In this document: positions 45,021-55,711 of the stretch, piece by piece | How positions within the stretch are numbered: position 1 is the first letter of the stretch | How the letters are laid out: the number at the start of each line of letters is the position of its first letter | Assembly: GCA_019914945.1 (NCBI GenBank) | Contig: CM034107.1 | Location: 5,332,001 to 5,396,000, forward strand | Source: Typha latifolia | Taxonomy: Eukaryota > Streptophyta > Magnoliopsida > Poales > Typhaceae | DNA length: 64,000 bases | Direction: 5' to 3' | Position numbers and translations under genes: made by a program | The notes under the pieces: generated by a model | Told to the model about the DNA's origin: nothing | What the model saw: the letters and a program-made list of their open reading frames with translations, nothing else | Databases searched by the model: none

Positions 45021-45440
45021 TTGAAATGTTATGTTGTACGTACTGCTTTGAAAGCTTTAAATTCTGACTTGTGGTATTTAGATAGTGGCTGTTCAAGACA
45101 TATGTCAGGCGACAAATCCTTATTTTCTAATCTCGAAAAATATGAAGGGGGAGTTGTGACATACGGAGATGGTAATTCATCCAAGGTAATAGGTAAAGGA
45201 AAGGTAAGTACTCCAGGTATTCCTAGTCTCGAAAATGTTCTTTATGTTAATGGCTTGAAAGCAAATTTATTAAGCATCATTCAATTTTGTGATGAAGGTT
45301 ATGAGATAAAATTCTCTAAAAATGATTGTACTATTCTAGATCATGATGGTAATGTTATATGTTTTGGATCTAGAACATCTGATAATTGCTATGTTGTTAG
45401 AACTTCACATAATCTGAAATGTAACAAGACAAAACAATAG
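45021..45440 (+). pseudogene. SIRE-1 protease and start of gag-pre-integrase
   Basis: The frame carries WYLDSGCSRHMSGD, the Ty1/copia aspartic protease motif (D-S-G), then the region leading to gag-pre-integrase (NVLYVNGLKANLLSI). It stops at CNKTKQ, where the internal deletion begins. The domain itself looks complete. Confidence 0.85.
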
Positions 45441-45553
45441 CACTAGAACATGTTGAGACGGAGAAACAGTTGGGTGATTTGTTTACAAAACCTTTGGATT
45501 TACAGAGATTTCAGTATTTTCGTATTTCTTTAGGGATTTGTGCTTTGGATTGA
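45441..45553 (+). pseudogene. SIRE-1 RNase H C-terminal tail after deletion
   Basis: HVETEKQLGDLFTKPLDLQR followed by ISLGICALD and a stop is the canonical C-terminus of Ty1/copia polyproteins. It directly follows the protease region, so roughly 3 kb coding for integrase, RT and most of RNase H has been lost. Confidence 0.85.
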
Positions 45554-47185
45554 TTTGCGTTTTAGTTTGCGAGTTTCTTATTATTTCGTTTCATTTTTTT
45601 TAGGTTTTATTTTACTCTGAAATTTTCTTTGGTTTTAGTTTCGATTTGTCGAGAGTTTTTGCTAAAAAAAAAAATGATCCACTCCTAGATTCAATAATAT
45701 ACTCTTGACATAAAAATATGATTTTTCTCTTGATTATGAGTTATTATAGTCAATTTTGTCATCTTGTAGTATATTGTTTCAATTTTGATTTTGTCACTCC
45801 TCGACTTCTATAATAATAAAAATTTTAATGCACTCATAACGTATGTGTATTCTTGTGTGAGCATGATATCATGAATATTTTTTTTTTAAATAGCTCACTA
45901 TTAACTTTGATTTGCACAGTTTGACCTCATGCTTAGTCATAAAAAATATGTTCATAAAAGATCAATAAAAAGGGCTACAATGAGTTAGTGTGAAAGCCGT
46001 CTTGTTTCGAGTCCAGTTTGACTCAGTACATTATATGCAAATTCAAAAAATATATATGTGAATTTCTTCTTGCACTTTGTTTGATTTGTATTACAAAAAA
46101 AGGGCTATCTACTCATGTGTGAAAGCCATCATTGCACCTATTTTTTTAAAAAAAATACAGGAAAAATTCCTGTTATGTTATGGAGAATAAGTCGAAAAGT
46201 GCAAAATTTTAATACTAAGTCGGTTTGACTACTGTGTTGCATCATTGTTTATATAGGAAAGTTTGTTTAAGAAGATTGGTTCATGTTATCTATGCTCATC
46301 TTGCATATGCGTATCGTTATGATCAATCAAGATTAATTTAATTTTGAGTGATGCATTAGAATTGATTATAATATGCTTTTGATGATTTGATTGATTTGTG
46401 TATGACTTATTTTATTTGATTGTCATATTCTATGTCTTGAATATATTTTGAATTTCTAGAAGTGCATCTCCAAAGTCTATTGATCTTGATTGATTTCGTG
46501 CGGTTTCAAGTTTTGATCACGTTAAAGTTAATATCTTGATGTTTTTTGTGCGATTAAACGTGATAATTTAGCATTTTTAGGTGAAAGATGGATTTCACTT
46601 AGGGTCTTCATGGTTTCTAGAATTTTTGGGTTTTTTGTTATTTTTTTATGCTTTGGGCATATGTTGAATCTTGCAATTTTTTTCCTTCTCTAGAATGCCT
46701 AAAAAAAAGCTACAGTTACTAAGAAACCAAGACCGCCTTCGTCACCTATCGCGACTCCGTGTTGACGATTCTTCATCGTCAGTTCCCTCCGAGTTCCTAG
46801 TCTTTGGCATTTGTGTCAAAAAGGGGGAGAGTGTCTAGTGTGTCGTGTGTGCTGCGAGTTTAAAGTTTTAGAGTTTACGTGTGTAGGGGGAGCATGGTAA
46901 TAGGGGGAGTTTATTAGTCTTTCCGTCTTTCTAATCTTGCTTATAACTTTGCTTGGATAAATTGTGAACTTTGTCTGTTTAAGTATTTTTGAACTTGCTC
47001 CATTGATAACTTGTGTTTGGATTGTTTATTCATTTCAAGTTACTTTCACTTGATCTTGGATTGGTATATGTTTATTTGTAGGGATTGATGTGCAAAATAT
47101 TCTAGACTTGTTGATTGCTCAATTTGAAGTCTTTGTAATAACTTGTAACCTGGGTGTTTTGTCACAAATTGCCAAAGGGGGAGAT
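45554..47185 (+). other. SIRE-1 3' non-coding region with polypurine tract
   Basis: About 1.6 kb of T-rich DNA without a supported gene separates the polyprotein end from the 3' LTR, as is usual for SIRE-type elements. A purine tract (AAAGGGGGAGA) at 47173-47184 abuts the LTR; a similar tract at about 46829 may be an internal duplicate. No envelope-like ORF is preserved. Confidence 0.7.
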
Positions 47186-48183
47186 TGTTAGGTTTTTATT
47201 TGTTGGCAATTGTGTATAAAATATTCTAAGTGTAGTTTTCATGTATATGAGCTTTACACAAGTCTAGAATATCTCTGGTTTGAAGAATTGCAAGATTATT
47301 GGAGAAAAGCCGTCGAGTTCACACCGCGTTCACAAACGCGTTCGAACGCGGGTACTGTATTCACACAGACAGAGAGCTGCGTTCACAAATGCGTTCGAAC
47401 GCGAGTACTGCGTTCACACAGACAGAGAGCCGCGTTCACAAACGCATTCGAACGTGGGTATTGCGTTCACATAGACTGAGAGCTGCGTTCACAAACGCGT
47501 TCGAACGCAACCTGAAGAATTCAAGTTGTCGCGTTCGAACGCACTTGGGCCCGTTCGAACGCACTTGAGTTCAAGTCATGCCGTTCGAACGCACTCGGGC
47601 CGCGTTCGAACGCACCAACGAAGTTTGATAAAATTGGACTTTCGTGAGTACGGATAAGACTTGGATTTGTGAGTACGGATAAGACTTGGATTTGGCTCTA
47701 TCTTGGAGATCATATATAAGGATTGTGAAACCCTATCTCTAGGGTGGTTGAAGAAGCATTATTGAAGGAGACTTCTTGAGGCTACATCGGTTCTTCAACT
47801 AACAAGGTTTCACTCATCTACAAGAATTTAATCTTTCGTCTTATGTCTAGACGAAAGATCAATCTCGAGGGCTACTGAGATTAGACTTCAATCACAAGAA
47901 GCAAGAATCGTGGGTTCTAGCGATCAAGACCGAGAGGAACAAAGTCGTTTGGATCGACAAAGTGTTGTTTTGTGAGTCGGGCCTTGTAACCGCTACTATT
48001 CTAGTGATTGGTTTTGATCCGAGTTTGGATCCGTGGTTTTTTCCCCGTTTGGGGTTTTTCCATATTAAAATCTTGGTGTTCATCTCTCGTTCGTTTTTAA
48101 TATTTCTTCCAATTTTTACTTAAGCGAACGAGCGTGATCATTGCCTAGTATTTAGATACATACGTGTGTCTAGGGGTTTTTCA
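47186..48183 (+). mobile_element. SIRE-1 3' LTR
   Basis: The LTR is 998 bp, TGTTAGGTTT...GGTTTTTCA. It has eight TTCGAA palindromes: four at 47341, 47394, 47447 and 47500 (period 53) and four more at 47534, 47553, 47584 and 47605. The TATATAAG box is at about 47713. A 25-base duplication (GTGAGTACGGATAAGACTTG type) lies at 47644-47690. Confidence 0.9.
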
Positions 48184-49250
48184 AGACGGAGTTGAGATTT
48201 TGCGTCGACTACCGAGCCTTGAATGCGATCATCATCAAAGACCGGTATCCAATACCGGTGATCGAGGAGTTGCTGGATGAACTCACAGTGGTCGGCTTAC
48301 TTCAGCAAACTTGACTTAAGAGCGGGGTACCACCAAATCCACGTCGATCCGGAAGATGTGCACAAACGGTGTTTCAAACTCACGATGGCCACTATGAGTT
48401 TCGAGTCATGCCGTTTGGGGTCACCAATACACCGCCACCTTCCAAGGACTGATGAATGACCTTTTTGCCCGCTCTTGCGCTCTGGTACATGCTCGCTCTT
48501 CCGGAATTGGAGCGAGCACTTGCGGCATGTGCGTGAGGTGTTGAATATCTTGCGATAAAACCAATTAAAAGTCAAGATGACCAAGTGCCTTTGGGGAGAG
48601 CCACGAGTGGAGTACTTGGGATATATAATTTTAGCGAGAGGAGTGAAAGCCAATCCAAGCAAGATCAAGAATATGGTGGACTGGTCGATTTCGACTAATC
48701 AGCAGGAATTGAGGGGATTCCTTGGGTTGACTGGGTACTATCGGCAATTCGTTGCCAACTATGGCAAGATTGCTGCCCCGCTGACCTCCTTACTTAGAAA
48801 AAGAGGGTTTTTCAATGGATGGGCAAGGCGACGGAGGCCTTCGAAGCATTAAAGATAGCCATGTCTACCGCACCGGTTCTAGCACTACTGCATTTCAGCA
48901 AGCCCTTTGTGGTGGAATGCAACACTTCAGGTGAGGGTATTGGAGCAATATTGATGCAAGAGGGCAGACCCATGGCATATATGAGCAAGGCATTGTGAAA
49001 CCGGTCACGACAACTATCCACCTACGATCGTAAAATGCTAGCAATTCTACACGCCATCACCAAATAGCGACTCTACTTGATTGGCTAATGGTTTACTATC
49101 CGCACGGACCAGCGTAGCTTGCCCTACTTCATGGAGCAACATGTGCACACCCCAGCACAGCAATGGTGGGTCACGAAACTCCTTGGGTATGACTACAAAC
49201 TAGTCTACAAAAAGGAGATCGAGAACCGAGCGGCCAATCCCCTTTCGCGC
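48184..49250 (+). pseudogene. GA reverse transcriptase (second part) and RNase H
   Basis: RT resumes with [10 protein letters not shown] and [15 protein letters not shown], then [13 protein letters not shown] and FRVMPFG in shifted frames. The catalytic Y-x-DD region near 48480 is destroyed. VEYLGYIILARGVKANPSKI and LRGFLGLTGYYRQFV follow (48600-48790). RNase H follows with VVECNTSGEGIGAILMQ (Asn in place of the usual catalytic Asp), AYMSKAL and IENRAANPLSR. It is broken by several frameshifts and stops. Confidence 0.85.
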
Positions 49251-49421
49251 TAATCATACACAAGTGAGCTCACCTCTTTTTCAGCACCAACCTTTCCTCT
49301 AATTTCAGATATGTGGGGAACCAATATTGAAGAACAAATCATGGAGGAGCTTGATTCAGAGTTCAAAGATCGCTCCCCAAATTTCAAACCTTGAGGACAA
49401 GGTTGCTGAAGCGTGGTAGAT
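49251..49421 (+). pseudogene. GA pol tail lacking integrase
   Basis: After TSELTSFSAPTFPLISDMWG the sequence goes straight to MEELDSEFKDRSPNFK and a polyprotein end resembling that of M1, then a polypurine-like GAAGCGTGGTAGAT and the 3' LTR. Integrase is missing at the same place as in M1. Confidence 0.8.
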
Positions 49422-50341
49422 TGATACGATTCAGACTTCACTAATGTCGTCTCGAGCATCGATACACTTTAGGGATGTCTTTGTCTTTTGTTTTAGTATT
49501 TAATTCTTAAAAAAAATAACTTTCTGTATGTCGCATTCGAACGGGGGTGGAGTGCGTTCGAATGCGGTTGTGAATGCCTGCATCAAGTTCACACATCTAG
49601 AGAGTGTGAAATGTGCGTTCGAACGCCTGCATCGCGTTTGCCAATCTAGAGAAGTGAGAAATATGTACGTCTGAACACGCTACGAACACCTACATCGTGT
49701 TCGTAAATCCAGAGAAGTAAGAAATGTGTGCATTCGAACGCGATCGGCAAAAATGCACAGTTTAGGGTTATTTTTGAATTATTGGTTAGCCTCTAAAGGT
49801 GTGGATGACAACCATGGAGTCATTATTGATTAATTGAGTTTTTGCCTTGTATCCTTCGTCTTCTTCGCTCCCGTTCTCTCAATCCCCGATGACACTGCTT
49901 TTAGCCTCCCTCGATCGGCCAATCACTCTAATCCCTTAGAGGCGGCCCACTCCTCCCCCTTCTTCCAGTCTATCTAACACTTGCCCTAACCCTTCCATCA
50001 CCCATAACCCTTCCACCACCACTTATTCACTAGTGCCACCCATTAACGCTGGTCCACCACCATCCACCATCATCTAGGATCTCGTGCCTCCATCTACGGA
50101 TCCTAAGATAGATCCCCTAATATTTGTCCACTAATTGAATGATATCTTGATATCCCTATCTCCGATTTGCCTGAAACTTGATTTGTTGGAAAGCTCTTTT
50201 CCGGGGTTATGACATATCAAAATATCACTTCCATCTGACGACGGTATCTTTCAAGATCTATTTTCAAATTTCTCTATCAAATCTTGTCCAAATCTGAAAA
50301 TCGGGATAGACCGAACCTTAGCCTAAGGGGAGATCGTATCA
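49422..50341 (+). mobile_element. GA 3' LTR
   Basis: The LTR is 920 bp, TGATACGATTCAG...GAGATCGTATCA. It contains four TTCGAA words (about 49537, 49558, 49619, 49723) upstream of a decayed TATA region (CCTCTAAAGG at about 49790; the M1 LTR has CTATAAAAGG at this place). It is followed by the CTCCT target duplication. Confidence 0.9.
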
Positions 50342-51246
50342 CTCCTCCATCTTGGTAGATGTTAGAGTATGCATAGGAGGCCTAGGGGTTGTCTTTACAT
50401 TAATGGAAGTGTGGAATATTGGCTGCTGACCAGCTGCACCTATAGGAGCCAACTACAGTAAATAGAGTCATCGATGGTGTGTGATGGCTTCGGTGGTGGC
50501 CTGCTATTCTATAGCTACCTCGAATGCCCTAAGTGCTCGATATTTATCCTCCATAAGTAGAGCATCCACTATGGCTTGACCTAGATCCATAGGTTGTAGC
50601 ACTCGCACGTCGCCTTGAATGTCCTCCCGCAAGCCGATGTGCATCGCTTGGACACTCACTCAAATTCCTCTTGGTAGGCTCTAACCATCATCTTCTAGAC
50701 CGTCTTCATCAAGATAGCATGGAAGTCTTCATAGCTCGATGATCCAAACCGTTTGTAGAGCAAACGGTGAAATTCAACCCATATTTCGATCAACCTATGC
50801 ATGGTAGCTAATCAAAGCCATCTTAATGCTGCATCCTCGAGGTGGAAGGATACAAGGAGAACCTTTTGGTCCTTAGCCATTCCTAAAGAATTGTTAAGCA
50901 CAGTACAATCAATCAATTGGATCACCATTTCAAAAATTAGAAACTCCAACGTCCACCTCTCTCAAGGATCCAATGACTTAGACGAGGATGGTGGAGAATG
51001 TCGATCCCAAAGCATCGATGGTCATTGGTAGCATCTACATATTTGGATCCGTTATGTAAGGTGGAGGAGGTAGCATTGTTCAGGCACGCCCTCTTTCCTT
51101 GGGTGCCCCCGGGGTGAAGGTGTAGAGTTCCTCTCCCCACATGTGTGGATGTCTCCCTTCTTCTTCTCTTTTTTTGTGTCGCTATGGATCTAGTGATTGG
51201 TGTCATTGTGGAGGTGCGCCAAGAAAGGCTGACTATGATACCAATT
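50342..51246 (-). pseudogene. GB gag and primer-binding region
   Basis: Minus-strand translation gives a gag related to GA gag: KRFGSSSYEDFHAILMK and MMVRAYQEEF match the corresponding GA blocks (about 50640-50780). The primer-binding-like TTGGTATCATAG is next to the LTR. The only long frame (51353-50937) mixes LTR and leader. Frameshifts are frequent. Confidence 0.75.
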
Positions 51247-52198
51247 TGTTGCAACCCAATCACAAACCAATACCAAATTTGAAACTCGAAAGGATAGATA
51301 GGCTTGGGTAAGGCTTTTGGTTGGGATTGATCTACTTTTAATCGATAGGTCAAAAGTTAGAGTAGTTCAAAGGGAAGTGGAGATCCTTTTGGAGGTGATG
51401 ATGTTGGTGGAGTGAAGTTTTAGATAGGGCTAAAGAGAGGAAGTTGCCTTGGGAAAGTTGTGGGATAGTTATAAGAAAGGTTAGGTTAATGAAGATTAAC
51501 CTTGGTCACTAGAAGATGAGGATGAATGGCTTGGAAATTAGTTTGGGTTGTAGAAGAGAGGGAGAATGGAGCTACTTATCAAGAACGAGGGTCGTCAGAG
51601 TGAGGAGAGAGAAGTGACGGACGGGTAGCTTTGGCCGTGGGAGGAAACTCTTTGGATATCGAGGGAAAGAGGAGGAGGGAGAAGGGTGGCTCGCACATAG
51701 ATTAAAAATAAATGCCCAAATATTCAATAATGCCAAAGTGTTTACCAATCTACACATTTAGAGGCTACCCATATGCCCAAAAATAATAAATAAATCATAA
51801 TACAAAATCTCCTAGCCGTTGGGTGTTCGAATGGCCAACCGGTGTTCGAATGCCTAAGCTGCTCTTCTACTCTTAGGCTACGACATTTGAACGCCTAAAC
51901 TGCTCTTCTACTCTTGTGCTATGATGTTGGAACACCTAGCTCGATTGTTCAAACACTTAAGCTGCTCTTCTGCTCTCGAGCTACAACATTTGAATGTCGG
52001 GATAGACCGTTCGAATACCTAAATTGCTCTTCTTCTTTCGGGATACAATGTTAGAACACCGAGCTGGGCCATTTGAAATTTTGGATGCAAGACTTCAATT
52101 TTCTATGCTTATTCCAATTACAAGCTAACTACTCAACAATTCATAAACTACTATAAACCATAAGCAAGAAAGGCACTTTCTAATTACGAATCGCAACA
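51247..52198 (-). mobile_element. GB 5' LTR
   Basis: The LTR is 952 bp with inverted ends TGTTGC...GCAACA. TTCGAA-type words (intact at about 51828 and 51854, decayed copies to 52010) lie upstream, in minus sense, of a decayed TATA region (AGCCTCTAAATG at about 51760-51771) that matches the GA LTR. It therefore shares its promoter layout with GA though its ends differ. Confidence 0.8.
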
Positions 52199-52680
52199 CA
52201 TTAATTGGTAGAACTTTAAGAGATATTCAGGATGAAAAATTACTCATCTACTAAAGCACTTACTATATAAGGGTCAATAAGGAATCTTCTAGTGACAATT
52301 AAACATATTGATACTAATTTCATGATTGCAGACCTTTTTTTACAAGGACTATGTTAAGTTTTATTTGTTCTTATGTAATTTGTAAATTGTGTTTTAAAAT
52401 ATAATTTTTTGTCTATATAATGTGTCTAAAATTTATGTATGAGCATATGCAAAAGTTATGACAAGATATGAGATGCTTGATAAATAATATTAAGTGGAAG
52501 ATTAATTTTAAGATCAAAGAATTGAAATGATTTTAAAGTTGTCATTGTAGTGCTTAAATGATATCATGACGGTTGAAATACAATAACAAATACCAAGAGC
52601 AAAGAAACGACCATTCTACATTCAACTGTTCATTCCACCGTTCAAATGCACTTCGGAGCCATTCAACTGCGCCTTAAAGC

Positions 52681-55028
52681 GATTGGGTTATGAACCATAT
52701 CTGGATCGGACGTAAGAAAATTATTAAAATTTAGGCAGTTGTAGTCTCATGAGTTAGAGTTCTAATAGCTTTTGTGTCACTTAAATCAGAGGTCCAGATA
52801 AAAAGATATAAATGAAAGAGTGGAGCAAGGTCAAAATGTGACAGAACGGTAAATATCCGACGTTGTGGCATTCGTCAGAGGGTGGCAAATGGCCAAAGGT
52901 TATGGTGGACAGCCGTAAGGTAGGGTGGCTCGTGGAGGTGATAGTGGTTATGGATTGGAGGTAGAATTATGGTTCTAAGTTAGATATACTTCTAAAAAAA
53001 TAAACGATTATGATCAACTTACTTCTACTCCTAGATTACCTTACTTTTACTCTTAAGATAAGTTCAAGACTAAAATAATTTCTCAATGCTTGGATGCTTG
53101 GATGATTAAACAAAGAAGCCCAACCCCTATATATATAGAGGCTGAGTATAATGGGTCCTACTCGGACTTAGCCCTAAAAGCTTATACGATTCGAATTATG
53201 ATTTATCTTAGAGGCTTACATGACTTAACTGAATTTGCCTTCGTAGCTTACATGACTTAATTGAATTTGCCTTAGTAGCTTATGTGACTTAATTGAACTT
53301 GCCTTAGTCGCTTACATGACTTAACTAGACTTATCTTAAGGACTTATATAAGAGATAAATATGAATCAATTAAAAAATAAATAGATTCGATCTATCGACC
53401 CAATGTCTTAATGATGCGATCGATCTTGACTCGGTTTGCATCAACCCACCATGCTTTTGACTGCCTAGTCCTTAAGGTGTCCATGGTAGTTTTCATACCT
53501 TTCGTCGCTCTTGAATTTCATATCCTCAATCTTCGTGTGGGTCTTGTCTATTACATGGAGGAGGGCACCAGGGTGGGTTTTACTCTAGGGTCCACTTGTT
53601 TGAGCCATAGTCTACCTTAATTATGGGTGGCTCGAGCCAAATTCTAGCCACTACTAGTTTGAGGCAGGGTCTTAGTGCATACGATTTAGGTCATGGCTCG
53701 AGTGTAGGTGATCCAAGGAAGGTGTCATGCGGTGGTGGCTTGGACCAAAAGTGTCTGGATCATCATCAGCGATTAAGAAAACTAAAGTTTTGACCTTTAT
53801 TTTCACCACGGCTAAGGAAGATAACGATGGGGTCGTCACTAGGGGCTGCTCCGACATCGCGTCGATGGTGAAAACGGTTTGTAGAGATGGCAAGATCTCC
53901 ATCGCGGCCATAGGTGGTGCTTTGGTTGCGGTTTGGGCCGGCACTTCACCTCCCTCATGGTTTGGACTTTCATGTCGTAGGAAGGTTGGTTTTTCCCTGA
54001 CCGATGGCATTGATAGTGTAAGGGAGTGGTGTCAAGCCATGATAGCTATCATCAAGGTTTGGAGAGCCTTTTTGATCCTCCCAGAGCTCTCCTTCAATGA
54101 CTCTATTAATGCCTTTGCCCATGTGGGTGGTTCATCATCGGCGGTTGCTAGTGGTGGCGGTGGTATCGAATAAGACCTAGTCAGTATGGAGATGAGTTCT
54201 TGGTCCTCCATGGTTGCTCCCTCAAGTTAGCTTTGGATCATGTGTTCGCCATTGTCCGAGGAACGTCGACTTTGATACCAATGTTATGAACCAGATCTAG
54301 ACCGATTCGGATGTAAGAAAGTTATGAAAGATATCGGAGGTCGATGAAAAGAGATAAATAAAAGAGTGGAGCAAGGTCGAATAAGATAGAATGGTAAATT
54401 TTGACGTTGTGGTGGTTGTCAAAGGATGATTAACGATTAAGGGTGGTGGTGGACGGCCGTAAGGTAGGGTGGTCGTGGAGGTTATGGTGGCTATGAGCTA
54501 GATGTAAAATTAAGGTTCTAAGTTAGATCTACTCCTAGGAAAATAAACGGCTATGATTAACTTACTTTACTTGTAGATTATCTTACTTTTACTCCTAAGA
54601 TAAACTTAAGACTAAAATAATTTGTCAATGCTTAGATACTTAGATGATTAAACAAATAAGCCCAACCCCTATATATATAGAGGTCGGGTATATTGAGTCA
54701 TACTCAAACTTAGCTCTAAATGCTTATATGACTTGAACTAGGACTTGTCTTAGAGGCTTATATGACTTAATTGAATTTACCTTAGTGGCTTATGTGACTT
54801 AATTGAAATTGCCTTAGTGGCTTACTTGACTTAATTGAACTTGCCTTAGTAGCTTATATGACTTAACTAGGCTTATCTTAAAGGCTTACATAATATAACT
54901 AGACTTGTCTTAAGGGTTTACATAAGAGATAAACATGAATCAATTAAAAGATAAATAGATTCGATCCATTGAGCCCAATGTCCTCATGATGTGATCCGAT
55001 CCGATTCGACCTAGTTCGCATTAGTTTG
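52681..55028 (-). mobile_element. Short non-autonomous LTR element of TGATGCG family
   Basis: Two homologous LTRs, 52686-53443 and 54282-55023 (about 750 bp), enclose only about 838 bp. On the minus strand the 5' LTR is the right one. It is followed by TTGGTATCAAAG as primer-binding site and by GTTCCTCGGACAA, a leader word also present in M1. Flanking bases GATTG (52681-52685) and GTTTG (55024-55028) match at 4 of 5. TATATATATAG boxes lie near 53129-53139 and 54669-54679. It sits in the 5' LTR of the old SIRE-like element. Confidence 0.85.
53444..54281 (-). other. Internal region of the short LTR element
   Basis: On the minus strand the internal DNA starts with the primer-binding site and a gag-leader-like stretch (EPPTWAKALIESLKESS) and ends with a purine-rich tract before the LTR. 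A 112-residue frame (54010-53672) has no recognisable domain. There is no protease, RT or integrase, so the element depended on another for movement. Confidence 0.65.
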
Positions 55029-55711
55029 AAGTCGTTCAAGATACAAAAGGGTGTTTTGGGCTGTTCGAACATACTTGGAGCATAAGTCGCCGTTCGAATG
55101 GGGTTGACTTGTATTCGAATGGGGCACGGAATTTTATAAAATCTAGGATTTCGTAGGACTTGATTTGACTTAGATTTGGTCTTATCTACATAAGGTATAT
55201 AAGGGTTAGGATGCCCGAACCCTAGAGAACGTCGGCTATTAGTTTAGGAAGAAATTTTTAAAGAAATAAGATTTTTCATCAACGAAGATTTTGTTCATCA
55301 TCTACATTAAAAAGATTTGTCTTAAGGGTCACCAAGACGGAAGATCAACTTCGAGGATTACCGAGATTGAAAATTAATCATGAAAATAGTGAATCACGAT
55401 ATTTAGCAATTAATACTATATCGATAAAGTCGTGGGGATCGATGGGTTGTTTGTACATCAGTTTTATAAATTACTATGATTTATTAGTGATTGATTTGAT
55501 CCGAGTTTAGATACGTGATTTTTTTACCCTTGGGATTTTTCTACGTTAAAATCTTGGTGTCCATCTTTGCTTTATTCTTTTATTATTATTCCGCATCCTT
55601 TACTTTAGCAAGGGTTGAGAATCATGTTGAGTTTAGATACATACGCGTATCTAGTGTTTTCAATTGGTATCAATGCAAAGCTATCTTATTTTAACGAAAA
55701 TCCAAAGAAGC

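Larger units (their letters stand above)
42299..48188 (+). mobile_element. SIRE-like Ty1/copia element SIRE-1 (internally deleted)
   Basis: The element spans 42304-48183 with LTRs at both ends and a 5-bp flanking duplication, AGATG (42299-42303) and AGACG (48184-48188), 4 of 5 matching. It sits inside the RT domain of GA; removing it restores the RT reading QKKD-G...[10 protein letters not shown]. It keeps gag and protease but has lost gag-pre-integrase, integrase, RT and most of RNase H in one deletion near 45440. The long 3' non-coding region and gag type suit the SIRE/Maximus lineage. Confidence 0.88.
35261..50346 (+). mobile_element. Gypsy element GA with 5-bp target duplication
   Basis: GA extends from the 5' LTR start at 35266 (TGATACGATT) to the 3' LTR end at 50341 (GATCGTATCA). 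It is flanked by a perfect CTCCT duplication at 35261-35265 and 50342-50346. It was inserted into the gag of GB in the opposite orientation. It contains gag, protease, reverse transcriptase and RNase H remnants but no integrase, and it was later split by M1 (36154-40229) and SIRE-1 (42304-48183). Its primer-binding site and leader are missing at the junction with M1. Confidence 0.88.
35150..52198 (-). mobile_element. Gypsy element GB, minus strand, split by GA
   Basis: GB is a truncated Ty3/gypsy. Its 5' LTR is 51247-52198. A primer-binding-like site (TTGGTATCATAG) follows at about 51231-51244, and gag runs down to 50342. Gag resumes at 35265, beyond the inserted element GA. Read across GA with one copy of the duplicated CTCCT, the frame passes from LTSTKMEE into RRTKRLCFICDKKFTPRHH, a gypsy gag zinc knuckle (C-X2-C...H). 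GB fades at about 35150 without pol or a 3' LTR. Confidence 0.8.

Noticed and set aside
47341..47505. CRISPR-like regular repeats
   Set aside because: The spacing is regular, but the whole 53-base unit is conserved with no variable spacers, and the DNA is plant nuclear with LTR context.
53727..54173. 148-residue plus-strand ORF
   Set aside because: It is antisense to the internal region of a minus-strand LTR element and has no recognisable domain.
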